39,092 nt of DNA from Streptomyces sp. CoH27 (GCF_020181035.1 NZ_JAIQYY010000043.1:6301-45392), one strand, 5' to 3'; counted from the stretch's first letter, positions 24,246 to 32,396 are shown. The notes: a model not told the origin generated them from the letters alone. Made by a program: numbers and translations.

Positions 24246-25448
24246 TCAGCCGATCCTGACGATCTCGCCGCTGCCGGTGGCCGGGATCGAGGATGAGGAG
24301 GTGCAGGCCGGCGCGTCCGTGCAGGCCGGCCACATCATCGTCTTGCTGGCCACGTAGATGGAGCCATCGGGGCCCGCCAGGAAGCCGGTGGGCGCGAACA
24401 GCTTTCCGTCCGCGAGGACGGTGCGGGAGTTGTCGTGGTGGTTGATCTGGATGACGTTGCCGACGGGGTCACCGGTCGGCAGGAAGCCGGTGGTGTCGAA
24501 CTGGGTCACGTAGAAGTCACCGTTGGCGCCGAAGCCGCAGCCGCTGATGGCGCTGAAGCCGCTCTGCCAGACCTTCAGGCTGCCCGTGCGCGGCGAGTAC
24601 CGGTACACGTTGGCCGCGGTGGCCGAGTTGCCGTGCCCGGTGATCTGGCCGATGTACACCGAGCGGTCCGGGCCCACGGCGAGGCAGGTGGGCACGGCGT
24701 CGGTACCGGCCGGGGTGTTGGGGACGAAGGCGAGCACGCGGACATGTCCGTGCCGGTCGACCGAGTCCAGTGTGTTCGACGCCGCGTCCACCAGGTAGAA
24801 GCCGCCGCCCGGCTTGTTGGTCAGCGCGTAGGGGTTGGAGGCGGGGAAGTCCTCGGGCACGAGGTACTTGTGGTCCGTCGTCCACTGCCAGTCGGCCGAA
24901 CCGGGGTTCGCGATGACCTTGCGCCGCCCGCCGGTGATGTCCATCAGCGACCCGTACTGCTTGCCCAGCTCCGCGGTCAGGTCCGCCGGCAGACCGGACG
25001 GGACCTGCTCGGGCGAGCCCGCCGAAAGGGTGTAGACGTGGCCGTTGGGCCCGACGGCCAGGCCGTTGGGGCCGATCGTCTCTTCCTGGTTGAAGTTCGT
25101 CGCCAGTCCCTCGGCGATCCGCACCGGCTTGCCGGAGGAGATGTCCGCGACCGACCCGGTGAGGCCGTAGCACTTGGTGGCGAAGCCGGTGCCCTGGCAC
25201 GCCGGGGGGGTTGCCCCGGCCTCGGAGACCAGGAGGTGGCCGTGACGTCCCCACGCCAGGCTCCGGGGCGAGTTCAGGCCGCCGGCCACGACGGTGACCG
25301 GCGCGTCGCTGGTGAGATGGCCGGTCGGACGGTGGGACTGGGTGGCGGCCTCGGCCGTCACCCCCGATGGTCCGGCTCCCAGACTGACGAGCGCTGCCGC
25401 CGCTGCCACACCGGCGGCCAGCGTCCGGCTTGTTGTGAGACGCCACAT
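24246..25448 (-). CDS. Secreted ScyD/ScyE-family beta-propeller protein
   Basis: 400 residues. The signal peptide runs to about residue 36 (hydrophobic Ala/Leu stretch, then AEAATQ). The remainder is built of NHL-like repeats with GxNGLAVGPNGHVYTLSAGSP, GSLMDITGG, TCLAVGPDRSVYIGQITG and FLAGPDGSIYVAS, which match the ScyD/ScyE family. In cyanobacteria ScyD, ScyE and ScyF are exported and belong to scytonemin biosynthesis, and the ebo genes sit in the same cluster. Start ATG 25448 follows GAGG; upstream starts have weaker sites. It acts outside the membrane. It lies directly upstream of the ebo-like operon on the same strand, so the pairing seen in cyanobacteria recurs here. Its substrate is unknown. 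Confidence 0.85.
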   Translation of the reverse strand: MWRLTTSRTLAAGVAAAAALVSLGAGPSGVTAEAATQSHRPTGHLTSDAPVTVVAGGLNSPRSLAWGRHGHLLVSEAGATPPACQGTGFATKCYGLTGSVADISSGKPVRIAEGLATNFNQEETIGPNGLAVGPNGHVYTLSAGSPEQVPSGLPADLTAELGKQYGSLMDITGGRRKVIANPGSADWQWTTDHKYLVPEDFPASNPYALTNKPGGGFYLVDAASNTLDSVDRHGHVRVLAFVPNTPAGTDAVPTCLAVGPDRSVYIGQITGHGNSATAANVYRYSPRTGSLKVWQSGFSAISGCGFGANGDFYVTQFDTTGFLPTGDPVGNVIQINHHDNSRTVLADGKLFAPTGFLAGPDGSIYVASKTMMWPACTDAPACTSSSSIPATGSGEIVRIG

Positions 25449-25580
25449 CTTGGCCTCATTCCCTCCGGTTCGAGTGAATCCACGACTAGGTGACTGGTAT
25501 TCACGCCAGGACGCACCGCGGCCGACTCGCATCTGTTGCGGTATGACCCGCCCCCTGCTTCTGGTTCTGGCGCCTCAGCA

Positions 25581-25614
25581 TTGATCACACGGCTTGTCCG
25601 TGACTGTCGATCAA
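25581..25614. promoter_or_regulatory. Inverted repeat in the gap between the MFS and ScyD/E-like genes
   Basis: Outer arms TTGATC (25581-25586) and GATCAA (25609-25614) enclose a second hairpin, CACGG (25588-25592) and CCGTG (25598-25602). It lies 132 bp upstream of the ScyD/E-like start, in the 248-bp gap below the MFS gene. It may be an operator or a weak terminator for the MFS gene. Confidence 0.4.
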
Positions 25615-25696
25615 GTTGGTGCCGACTTGGCGGCGCGGTGCGCCGGTGCGGGTGGCTGCCGGAATCACCTGTGTGCGAAGGGAGTTCGCCGGAGCG

Positions 25697-27181
25697 TCAG
25701 CGGGAGGCCGGCGCCGCGCGCGTGGCTTCGCCGGCGGGCCGCGCGGCCCCGGCCATGGGCTTACGGCTGCTCACCGCGAGGAGGGCGACCATGGCTGCGG
25801 CGGCCAGCAGGACGCAGCCGCAGACCCAGATGGCGTGGTGCAGTCCCGTGACGAAGAGGTGGCCGGTGTGCGGGGCGAGGCGGCCGCCGCCCTTGTGGCT
25901 GTGGGGAAGCTTCGCGTAGACGAGGACGCCGAGGATGGCGACGCCGAGCACCTGGCCGAGCTGGCGCAGTGCGTTGTGGACGGCGGAGGCCATCCCGGCA
26001 CGGGAGGCCTCGACGGAGGCGATCGCGGTCGTGGTCATCGGTGTCAGGCTCAGTCCGACACCGCCGCCGACCAGGGCGAAGTCCCACCAGATGGCGCCGA
26101 TCCCGGTGTTCGGACCCAGGCGCAGCAGTCCCAGGGTGGCCACCCCGCTGACCGCCAGCCCGGCGAACATCGGCCAGAACGGGCCGATCCTGGCCACCAT
26201 GCGACCGGAGAGCGGCGCGGCGAGGGCGAAAGCCACACCGATGGCCGAGACGTCGAGTCCGGCCTCGATGGGCGAGTGGCCCTGGACGTTCTGGAAGTAG
26301 GCGCTGAAGTACACGATCGCGCCGACGAAGGCGAAGAAGACGATCATGGCGGCGACGTTGGCCACGGTGAACGCGGAGTGCCGGAAGAGCTTGATGTCGA
26401 CCAGCGGTTCGGGCCTGCGCAGTTCCCAGCCGACGAAGAGGCCGAGGGCGACGAGGCCTGCGGCGAAGGCGGCGAGGATACGTGGGGAGGCCCAGCCCCA
26501 CTCGGGGCCCTCGATGATCCCGAAGGCGACGGCCGCCATGGACAGGGTGCTGAGGACCGCCCCGGCCCAGTCGAAGCGGCTGGTCGCCGGATTGCGTTCC
26601 ACCCGCGGGATGAGGCGGGCCCCCAGGACCACCAGCAGGGCGCTGAAGGGCACGTTGACCAGGAACACCCAGCGCCAGCCCAGGCCGTTGACGATGACCC
26701 CGCCGAGCGCCGGGCCGACCGCCAGCGCGAGGCCGGAGCTGGTCGACCACAGACCGATGGCGGTGGCGCGCTTGCCCGGTTCCTCGAAGATGGCGCGGAT
26801 GATGGTGAGGCTGCCCGGCACCAGCAAGGCCGGCCCCAGTCCCTGGATGACCCGGCCCACCAGGAGGACCCCGGTGTTCGGCGCCACGCCGGTCACCAGA
26901 GCGCCCAGGCCGAAGGTCGCCACGCCGATCAGGAACAGACCCTTGCGGCCGCGCCGGTCGCCGATGACACCGCCGGCCACCAGCAGGCTCGCGTAGACGA
27001 GGACGTAGGCGTCCACGATCCACGCCGACTGCGTTGCGCCGGCGTGCAGTTCGCGGCCGATGGTGGGCAGGGCCACGCTGACGACGGTGGTCGACACCAC
27101 CGCCGCGAACAGACCCCCGGCGAGCACCGCCACGGCGAGCCAGGCTCCGCGTGAGGCCGGCTCGGTGTTCTTTGTGTCCAT
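25697..27181 (-). CDS. DHA2-family MFS drug exporter
   Basis: 494 residues with about 14 membrane helices. Conserved motifs of the 14-TM EmrB/QacA group are present: the N-terminal TTVVSVALPTIGREL region, loop GDRRGRKGLFL (motif A) and GRVIQGLGPALLVPGSL (motif C-like). It uses the proton gradient to export drug-like compounds, probably as self-resistance or product export for a nearby pathway. The start ATG 27181 has GGGA nearby; a longer in-frame start lacks support. It follows the ECF sigma gene on the same strand across 135 bp, and may be under its control. Confidence 0.88.
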   Translation of the reverse strand: MDTKNTEPASRGAWLAVAVLAGGLFAAVVSTTVVSVALPTIGRELHAGATQSAWIVDAYVLVYASLLVAGGVIGDRRGRKGLFLIGVATFGLGALVTGVAPNTGVLLVGRVIQGLGPALLVPGSLTIIRAIFEEPGKRATAIGLWSTSSGLALAVGPALGGVIVNGLGWRWVFLVNVPFSALLVVLGARLIPRVERNPATSRFDWAGAVLSTLSMAAVAFGIIEGPEWGWASPRILAAFAAGLVALGLFVGWELRRPEPLVDIKLFRHSAFTVANVAAMIVFFAFVGAIVYFSAYFQNVQGHSPIEAGLDVSAIGVAFALAAPLSGRMVARIGPFWPMFAGLAVSGVATLGLLRLGPNTGIGAIWWDFALVGGGVGLSLTPMTTTAIASVEASRAGMASAVHNALRQLGQVLGVAILGVLVYAKLPHSHKGGGRLAPHTGHLFVTGLHHAIWVCGCVLLAAAAMVALLAVSSRKPMAGAARPAGEATRAAPASR

Positions 27182-27280
27182 GTCGATCCCAGTTCCGTGC
27201 GTAGCCGAGACGAGGTGTGTGGGCTCTTCCACCGTGCCCGTGGGATCTTCAGAAGTCCAAGAGCTTGTTTTTCTGTCTGC

Positions 27281-27297
27281 CAGAAGATCTGCTTCTG
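27281..27297. promoter_or_regulatory. Inverted repeat between the ECF sigma and MFS genes
   Basis: CAGAAG-ATCTG-CTTCTG (27281-27297) with 6-bp arms and a 5-nt loop, 20 bp below the sigma stop. A short CTTCAGAAG palindrome lies at 27247-27255. They could be an operator for the MFS gene or a weak terminator. Confidence 0.35.
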
Positions 27298-27316
27298 CGT
27301 CAGGGGGTGTGGCCGC

Positions 27317-27883
27317 TCACCACTCTCCGTCGGCCAGGGAGCGCTTCAGCCCGGCCATTCCCCGGAAGATGTGTACCTTGACCGTCCCGTGGGAGATGTC
27401 CATGGCTTCCGCTATCTCCGTGTCCTGGAGTCCCATCCAGTAGCGCAGCACGATGGCCTCGCGCTGCCGGCGGGGCAGCTCGCCGAGGGCGTGGACCACG
27501 GCCTGGTGGCCGTGCCGGGCGAGCACCGACTGCTCCGCGGAGCGGCAGAACTCGGGGACGTCGGTCAGGGCGGGGAAGCGCCGCCGGACCACCTGCTTGC
27601 GGCGGATGTGCATGCGCGCCAGATTGCTCACGGTGGACCGCAGGTATCCGACGGCGGCCCCGTCGGTGCGCAGAGCGGTCCAGCGGCGGTGCAGTTCGCA
27701 GAATGCCTCAGCCACCAGGTCCTCGGACTCCTCTTCGGCTCCCAGTAATCGGGCGAGCCTCAAGAGGTGGGCGTAATGGCTGGAGAAGAGCGAGGCGACG
27801 GTCGGGGATTCCGGGGCTGAACTGCGATCTGTGGGGTGTTCTGTGGGGTGTTCCAGGACGCCGCAGGCAGTTTTCCGTTCCAT
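27317..27883 (-). CDS. ECF-type RNA polymerase sigma factor (SigE-like subgroup)
   Basis: 188 residues from ATG 27883 (GGGAG about ten bases upstream); a longer in-frame start lies at 27988. Region 2 is FSSHYAHLLRLARLLGAEEE followed by EDLVAEAFCELHRRW; region 4 is LPRRQREAIVLRYWMGLQDT followed by EIAEAMDISHGTVKVHI, a complete helix-turn-helix. It carries a rare TTA leucine codon at 27746-27748 (residue 46), so translation probably depends on the bldA tRNA and is tied to development. No anti-sigma gene is adjacent. The MFS exporter follows, a plausible target. Confidence 0.88.
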   Translation of the reverse strand: MERKTACGVLEHPTEHPTDRSSAPESPTVASLFSSHYAHLLRLARLLGAEEESEDLVAEAFCELHRRWTALRTDGAAVGYLRSTVSNLARMHIRRKQVVRRRFPALTDVPEFCRSAEQSVLARHGHQAVVHALGELPRRQREAIVLRYWMGLQDTEIAEAMDISHGTVKVHIFRGMAGLKRSLADGEW

Positions 27884-28185
27884 GCTGTCCGTTCTCCCGC
27901 TTGTTCTACCGACACTTCGCGGGAGGGCCGGGGGGACCGCTCCCGGACGTGGTGCGGTGTCGACCGGCCCGGACCGGGAGAGCGTCACACGGCGATCGAA
28001 CGCGAGTCAATCGACGACGGAGAGCCACATCTTCTTCCTGCCAGAACGGTCCGTTATGCGGCGACGTGTGGTGTGACTCACACGCTGCGCTGTCAACCGA
28101 TTACGCACGATGAGCAACTATCGAGCGGCGAGTTCATGCATCCCTGCCACGCAGCGGTCCCGTCCATCCGCACAGGAGAGAGCCG
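27884..28185. promoter_or_regulatory. Divergent upstream region with a GTGTGA-C-TCACAC palindrome
   Basis: This gap separates the ECF sigma gene (minus) from a short plus-strand ORF. It holds one clear operator-like dyad, GTGTGA (28071-28076), C, TCACAC (28078-28083), about 105 bp before the ORF. TTCTGGCAG occurs on the minus strand here (CTGCCAGAA, 28038-28046) and also upstream of the MFS gene (27278-27286). No other feature is seen. Confidence 0.4.
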
Positions 28186-28407
28186 ATGGGAAACGTCGTT
28201 ACGCCGAGTCAGGAAGCCGCGGCCGGTCGGCGCACGTCGGCCGAGCCCACCGAGCAGGCGGGCGGGCCCGGACTCCCCGCCCGCCGGGGATACGGCCGCG
28301 AGGCGGAGAGCCCCCGGACCGGCTGCCCCCGCGTGCTCGGCCCGCGGCCGGGCCCGGGCACCGGGCCGGCCGAGGCGAGCCGCGGGCAGGGGGTGCTCGG
28401 CCGGTGA
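28186..28407 (+). CDS. Short hypothetical ORF, translationally coupled to the next gene
   Basis: 73 residues, rich in Gly, Pro, Arg and Ala with no recognisable domain. It is listed because the ATG has a strong ribosome site (AGGAGAGAG, six bases upstream), its third codon positions are GC-rich, and its stop overlaps the start of the following gene by GTGA. It may be a leader peptide whose translation sets that of the YdhR-like protein, or simply a chance reading frame. Confidence 0.4.
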   Translation: MGNVVTPSQEAAAGRRTSAEPTEQAGGPGLPARRGYGREAESPRTGCPRVLGPRPGPGTGPAEASRGQGVLGR

Positions 28408-28751
28408 GGGTGGACATCGCCTGGTGGGAGCTGGACGGCTCGTCCCAGACCATCGAGAGCCTGCGCGAGCATCTGCGGGAGGGCGCGGTCCGGCCCTGGG
28501 CCTCGGTCCCCGGGCTGCGTGTGAAGTTCTGGATCGCCGACCAGGAGCACAACCGCTGGGGCGCGGTGATGGTGTGGGAAGGCGATCGGCCGCCCGCGGG
28601 GTCGCTGCCGCCCAACCTGGCGGCTGATCTGATCGGCTGCCCGCCCACCCACCGTTCGCGGTTCGAGGTCGAGGCCACCGTCGAGGGGGTCCACTCGATG
28701 ATCACCCTGGACGGACTGGGACCTGCCCTGGCCGCCGACAGCCGCCCCTGA
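28404..28751 (+). CDS. YdhR-like / ABM-superfamily small protein
   Basis: 115 residues from GTG 28404. The sequence VDIAWWELDGSSQTIESLRE, SVPGLRVKFWIADQEHNRWG and AVMVWEG fits a dimeric alpha/beta-barrel (YdhR/antibiotic-monooxygenase-like) domain. Relatives act as cofactor-free monooxygenases or stress proteins. The C-terminal half (HRSRFEVEATVEGVHSM) is less typical. No catalytic residues can be assigned with confidence, so the function remains open. Confidence 0.6.
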   Translation: MRVDIAWWELDGSSQTIESLREHLREGAVRPWASVPGLRVKFWIADQEHNRWGAVMVWEGDRPPAGSLPPNLAADLIGCPPTHRSRFEVEATVEGVHSMITLDGLGPALAADSRP

Positions 28752-28757
28752 CGACGA

Positions 28758-28791
28758 CCGGCCGCGGCCGCGCCGCCGCGGTCGCGGCCGG
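28758..28791 (+). terminator. Likely terminator after the YdhR-like gene
   Basis: CCGGCCGCG (28758-28766) and CGCGGCCGG (28783-28791) form a perfect 9-bp all-GC stem with a 16-nt loop, 6 bp after the stop. The remaining gap to the LysR gene (to 28995) shows only short GC-rich sequence. Confidence 0.6.
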
Positions 28792-28995
28792 CCCGCGCGC
28801 TCGCCGCACCGGAACACGCGCCTGACGCCGCGAGGCCCGCCCTTCGCGCGGACGACGGGAGTGTGACGACAGGACCCGGGGGCCGGCCGTGACCGGCTGG
28901 GCCTGCGGCCGGCGCCGCTGCCCGCCCCCGCCCGGCTCGGCTACGACCGGGCAGGCCGGGGCGGGACGGTTCGCCGGCTTCGGCCTGACGCTGCC

Positions 28996-29919
28996 TCAGC
29001 TTTCCTGGCCGGGGTGTGAGGAGTTCGGGCGGGACCGGGACAGGTCCGGCAGAGCGGCGCGGGCGTGGCGGATGAGCGCCCGGGCCGCCGGGCCGGCCGG
29101 CCCGGCCGCCCGCCAGGCGAGCAGGATGCGCGCCCGTGGTGCGCGGACGATGGTGACGGTGCTGACCTCCGGTGCGTGCGCCCGGGCCAACGACTCCGAG
29201 ACCAGGGCGACACCCAACCCGCGCGCCGCGAACCGTGTCACCATGTGCGGATCGCCCGCCTCCAAGGCGATGCGCGGCTGGAAACCGGCCGCCGCGCACG
29301 CCTCGTCGGCGCAGGCCCGCAGTCCGGTGCCGGTCGGCAGGCTGATCAGCGGGCGGTCGCGCAGCGCGCCGGCGGTGATGCGCTCCCGCCGGGCCAGGGG
29401 ATCCGACGGATGCACCGCGGCCACGAGTGCTTCGTCCGCGACGACCTGAGTCGCCACGCCCGGCGGCAGCACCCCCGCTCCGAGCAGGGCCAGGTCCAGG
29501 CGGCCGGCGTGCAGTTCCAGGGCCAGATGCTCGGCGGTGCCCTCGGCGAGCGAGATGTCCACGTCCGGGTGCCGGCGATGGAAACCCGCCAGCACTTCGG
29601 GCAGATCGATGGACGCCATGGAGGGCAGTGCCCCGATCCGCACCTGACCGCGGACCAGTCCGGTGAGCTCGTCGATGGAGGCGCGTGCGCCCTCCACCGC
29701 CGCCAGCGCGGCCCGGGCGTAGGGGAGGATCGCCTCCCCGGCCGCGGTCGGGCGGACGCCGCGGCCGGAGCGGTCCAGCAAGGTTTCGCCCAACTCCCGC
29801 TCCAGCTGCCGTACTTGGGCGCTCACACCAGGCTGGGCCACATGCAGCTTGGTCGCCGCGTGCGTGAAGCTGGCTTCCTCGACCACCGTGACGAGATACT
29901 TCAGCTGCCTGAGCTCCAT
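28996..29919 (-). CDS. LysR-family transcriptional regulator
   Basis: 307 residues. The HTH is MELRQLKYLVTVVEEASFTH and then HVAQPGVSAQVRQLERELGE, followed by a type-2 periplasmic-binding-like effector domain (QVRIGALPSMASIDLPEVL). The start ATG 29919 has only a weak ribosome site, which fits coupled or low translation. It lies 59 bp downstream of KASIII-1 on the same strand and may be transcribed with it. The target and effector are unknown. Confidence 0.88.
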   Translation of the reverse strand: MELRQLKYLVTVVEEASFTHAATKLHVAQPGVSAQVRQLERELGETLLDRSGRGVRPTAAGEAILPYARAALAAVEGARASIDELTGLVRGQVRIGALPSMASIDLPEVLAGFHRRHPDVDISLAEGTAEHLALELHAGRLDLALLGAGVLPPGVATQVVADEALVAAVHPSDPLARRERITAGALRDRPLISLPTGTGLRACADEACAAAGFQPRIALEAGDPHMVTRFAARGLGVALVSESLARAHAPEVSTVTIVRAPRARILLAWRAAGPAGPAARALIRHARAALPDLSRSRPNSSHPGQES

Positions 29920-29978
29920 AAGCAGAAATGCTAACAGTGAGACATGTCAGCTCTTGGGCTTCTGGCGGTCCGGTAGGT

Positions 29979-31037
29979 CTACTGAACTTCGAGAACCACG
30001 ACGCTCCATTGGAATCCGAGGCCCTCGGCAATCATGAGAATGACATCACCGCTGCTGCACCGGTCGGTGTCCACGAGATGTGCGAGGGCACCGAACTGGT
30101 CGGCAGCGCCTGTGTGTCCGGTCACCTCGGAGTAGTCCCACGTGGAGCGAGAAACGGGTATGCCCAGGGGGTCGAGGTAATTCCGGTACAGGAACGGCTC
30201 CCCGATGGCCGGGACGATGACGTGGGCCACGTCGGCCAGGCTGACACGGGCCTGGGAAAGGGCGGCGTCGATCGTGGACGTCAGACCGGACCGGAGGCGG
30301 CCGAGAACCGCGTCCGTGCCCATCCGGTTCTTGAGGAATGCGTGAGCGCGCGCGGTGATGTCGACCGGGGTCCGGGTCGAGGGAACGGGAGCGTGCAGGC
30401 CGCTCAGGGTGGGATCGGTGAGGGTCGCGGCGGAGAGGAGACGGGCGTACCCGGCCTCGCGGCTGAGTACGACGGCGGCGGCGCCGTCGGCGAATATGTA
30501 GCCCGGTTCGCAGTTGAAGCGATCGATGTGGGGCTGGCGCCACACATCACCGGCGACGACGAGGGCGGCGCGGTCCTGGGAGGCGAGCAGGCGATGCGCG
30601 GCGAGGGTGAGGGTGTTGAGCCCGGCCGCGCACCCGCCCGACATCTCGGCGGCGAAGGCACACGGAGAGCGGACGGCCTCGGCGACTGCCGTGGCCACGT
30701 TGTACAGCGGCGGGCGGGTGAAGGGAAATACGCTCACGAAGAACACGGCGCCGATATCCGTGCCGGACATGTCTGCGCGCGTGGTGGCCGCCAGGGCGGC
30801 GGCGGACGCGAGGTCGAGGAGGGTGTCCGACTCCTTCGCGACGGTGACGGCGCTGTATCCGGTGATCTTGGCGTCTTCTTCCGAGATCAGCCCGTCGCGA
30901 ACGGCTTGTTCGAGGGGCAGAGCAGGTGGGATCCGGGCTGCCGCCGAGGCGATGTGGAGTCCGGGCCCCGACGTGAAGTCGATAGCGCTGGGGGCCAAGG
31001 CCGGGAAGGTGGGCGTTGCCGGAACCGGGGTATTCAT
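29979..31037 (-). CDS. KASIII-like ketoacyl/acyl-transferase, copy 1
   Basis: 352 residues, a FabH-fold thiolase-superfamily protein. Start ATG 31037 has GAGGGGG four bases away. The nucleophile is Cys136 in EMSGGCAAGLN. Where FabH has a His in VPHQAN this protein reads VIVPAIGEPF (Ala276), and where FabH has Asn in GNTSAAS it reads GHTGAADQ (His308). The catalytic triad is therefore not the FabH Cys-His-Asn set, and an acyltransferase (CerJ-like) or other condensing role is more likely. A close paralogue lies at 34383-35426. A strong ECF-type promoter stands 44 bp upstream. The gene may serve a natural-product pathway. Confidence 0.82.
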   Translation of the reverse strand: MNTPVPATPTFPALAPSAIDFTSGPGLHIASAAARIPPALPLEQAVRDGLISEEDAKITGYSAVTVAKESDTLLDLASAAALAATTRADMSGTDIGAVFFVSVFPFTRPPLYNVATAVAEAVRSPCAFAAEMSGGCAAGLNTLTLAAHRLLASQDRAALVVAGDVWRQPHIDRFNCEPGYIFADGAAAVVLSREAGYARLLSAATLTDPTLSGLHAPVPSTRTPVDITARAHAFLKNRMGTDAVLGRLRSGLTSTIDAALSQARVSLADVAHVIVPAIGEPFLYRNYLDPLGIPVSRSTWDYSEVTGHTGAADQFGALAHLVDTDRCSSGDVILMIAEGLGFQWSVVVLEVQ

Positions 31038-31080
31038 GGTGCCCCCTCGCTGGTGGTGTGTGACGGGTCGTTCGCTCATG

Positions 31081-31115
31081 AGTACGACAGGAAAACCTGC
31101 CGGAATGTCAGGCGA
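31081..31115 (-). promoter_or_regulatory. ECF-type promoter, copy b, for KASIII-1
   Basis: On the minus strand, TCGCCTGACATTCCGG (31115-31100), 11 nt, GTCGTACT (31088-31081). The same two blocks with the same spacing occur at two other places in the window, and the KASIII-1 start codon is about 44 bp downstream. It lies between the sigma stop and KASIII-1. Confidence 0.8.
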
Positions 31116-31128
31116 GGTGCCGTACGGA

Positions 31129-32061
31129 TCAGACCGTCGTCCAGGGCCGCAGCTTCTCGGGGTTGAGCACCGCCCAGATGTGCTTGATCCGGTCGTCGAC
31201 GACATCGAAGGCCAGCACCGCCACCGTGAGGCCGTCCTGCAGGCTCACCAGCCCGGGCTGGCCGTTGACCGTACGCTCCAGGATCGTCAAAGGTGCCCGC
31301 TCGGCGAGATCGACGCAGGCGCGCGCGATCAGCTCGCCGCCCTCGACCGGCCGGGACACCGCGGAGACCACGCCGCCGCCGTCGGCGATCACTGTGGCGT
31401 TGGGATCGAGCAGGCCGATGAGGCCGCCGATGTCCTTGGCCTCCCACACCTGCTTGAACCCCCTGACGATGTCGGCCTGCCGGACCGTCGAGGTCGCGGA
31501 GGCCCGCGAGGAGCTGACGCGGCGGCGGGCGGAGGAGGCCAACTGGCGGCAGGCCGCCGGCGTCCGGCCGACGATCTCGGCCACCTCGGCGAAGGAGTAG
31601 CGGAAGACGTCGTGCAGGACGAAGGCCACCCGCTCGGCCGGGGTCATCGACTCCAGCACGACGAGGAAGGCCATGCTGACCGACTCGTCGAGGGTGACCC
31701 GGTCGGCCGGGTCCATGTGCGTGCCGCCCGACCGCGCCGTGGACCACTCCGTGCGTTCCGGAAGCGGCTCCGGGATCCATTCGCCCACATACGTCTCGCG
31801 CCGGACCCGGGCCGAGCCGAGCAGGTTGAGGCAGACACGGCTGGTCACCGTCGTCAGCCAGGCGCCCGGGGATTCGATGGCGTCCTGATCCTCGCGCGGC
31901 ATCGCGTACCACCGGGCGTAGGTCTCCTGGACGGCGTCCTCGGCATCGGCCAGCGAGCCGAGAAGCCGGTAGGCGAGATTGATTAACTGACGCCGCTCGC
32001 TCATGATCACGCTCAGGCTTGGATCGGACCGGTCGTGCTCCGGCTCCGATTCGGTGGTCAT
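31129..32061 (-). CDS. ECF sigma factor with C-terminal SnoaL-like domain (SigJ/ECF41 type)
   Basis: 310 residues. Sigma region 2 reads INLAYRLLGSLADAEDAVQE and region 4 reads LESMTPAERVAFVLHDVFRY followed by SFAEVAEIVGRTPAACRQL. After an Arg/Ser-rich linker a SnoaL/NTF2-like domain (IVRGFKQVWEAKDIGGLIGL, AVLAFDVVDDRIKHIWAVLN) replaces a separate anti-sigma factor. A rare TTA codon occurs at 31984-31986 (residue 26), so synthesis probably needs bldA. Start 32061 is preferred because of spacing from GGAGGG; 32073 is possible. It is divergent from the P450 and neighbours three matching promoters, so it is their best candidate sigma factor. Confidence 0.87.
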   Translation of the reverse strand: MTTESEPEHDRSDPSLSVIMSERRQLINLAYRLLGSLADAEDAVQETYARWYAMPREDQDAIESPGAWLTTVTSRVCLNLLGSARVRRETYVGEWIPEPLPERTEWSTARSGGTHMDPADRVTLDESVSMAFLVVLESMTPAERVAFVLHDVFRYSFAEVAEIVGRTPAACRQLASSARRRVSSSRASATSTVRQADIVRGFKQVWEAKDIGGLIGLLDPNATVIADGGGVVSAVSRPVEGGELIARACVDLAERAPLTILERTVNGQPGLVSLQDGLTVAVLAFDVVDDRIKHIWAVLNPEKLRPWTTV

Positions 32062-32137
32062 CGCCTCACCCATCCCTCCGTCGCATCTGCCCTCACCACT
32101 TCGGCACAGCAACACATGTGGACATGAGACCGGCGCC

Positions 32138-32172
32138 TCGCCTCACATTCCGGGGAGCTGCTTTGTCGTACT
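32138..32172 (+). promoter_or_regulatory. ECF-type promoter, copy a, for the P450
   Basis: TCGCCTCACATTCCGG (32138-32153), 11 nt, GTCGTACT (32165-32172). Expected transcription start is near 32180, leaving a leader of about 217 nt before the P450 GTG, filled by a LUD-gene relic. It is divergent from the sigma gene. Confidence 0.8.
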
Positions 32173-32187
32173 GGTGAAACAAGCACA

Positions 32188-32352
32188 TGATGCCCGACCT
32201 GAGCACCGTGTCGCGCCGCGTCGAGGGAGCGCTTGAGCGGAAGTCGAGCGGGCCGACAAGGTCCACGGGAGCCGAGCACCATCGACCGCGCGCACATCCT
32301 GAACGCGGAGTCCTGCCCGGGGACGCGGCACCGCCCTGCTGCTCCGCGACAC
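32188..32352 (+). pseudogene. Degraded 3' fragment of a LUD-domain gene
   Basis: Aligned with the intact LUD gene at 37280-37909: TGCCCGACCTGAGCACCG at 32191 equals 37731-37748, then HGS..STIDRAHILNAE matches YGVPSSLNRLLVLNAE, and CTGCTGCTCCGCGA at 32336 equals 37880-37893. The two anchors lie 145 nt apart here and 149 nt apart in the intact gene, so the relic has a net loss of 4 nt and is out of frame. Only the last third of the gene remains, starting right after an ECF promoter identical in type to that of the intact LUD gene. Confidence 0.72.
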
Positions 32353-32396
32353 CGGCGCAGGAACTCTCGAACCATCACAACGGGAGGCGATGGAGA

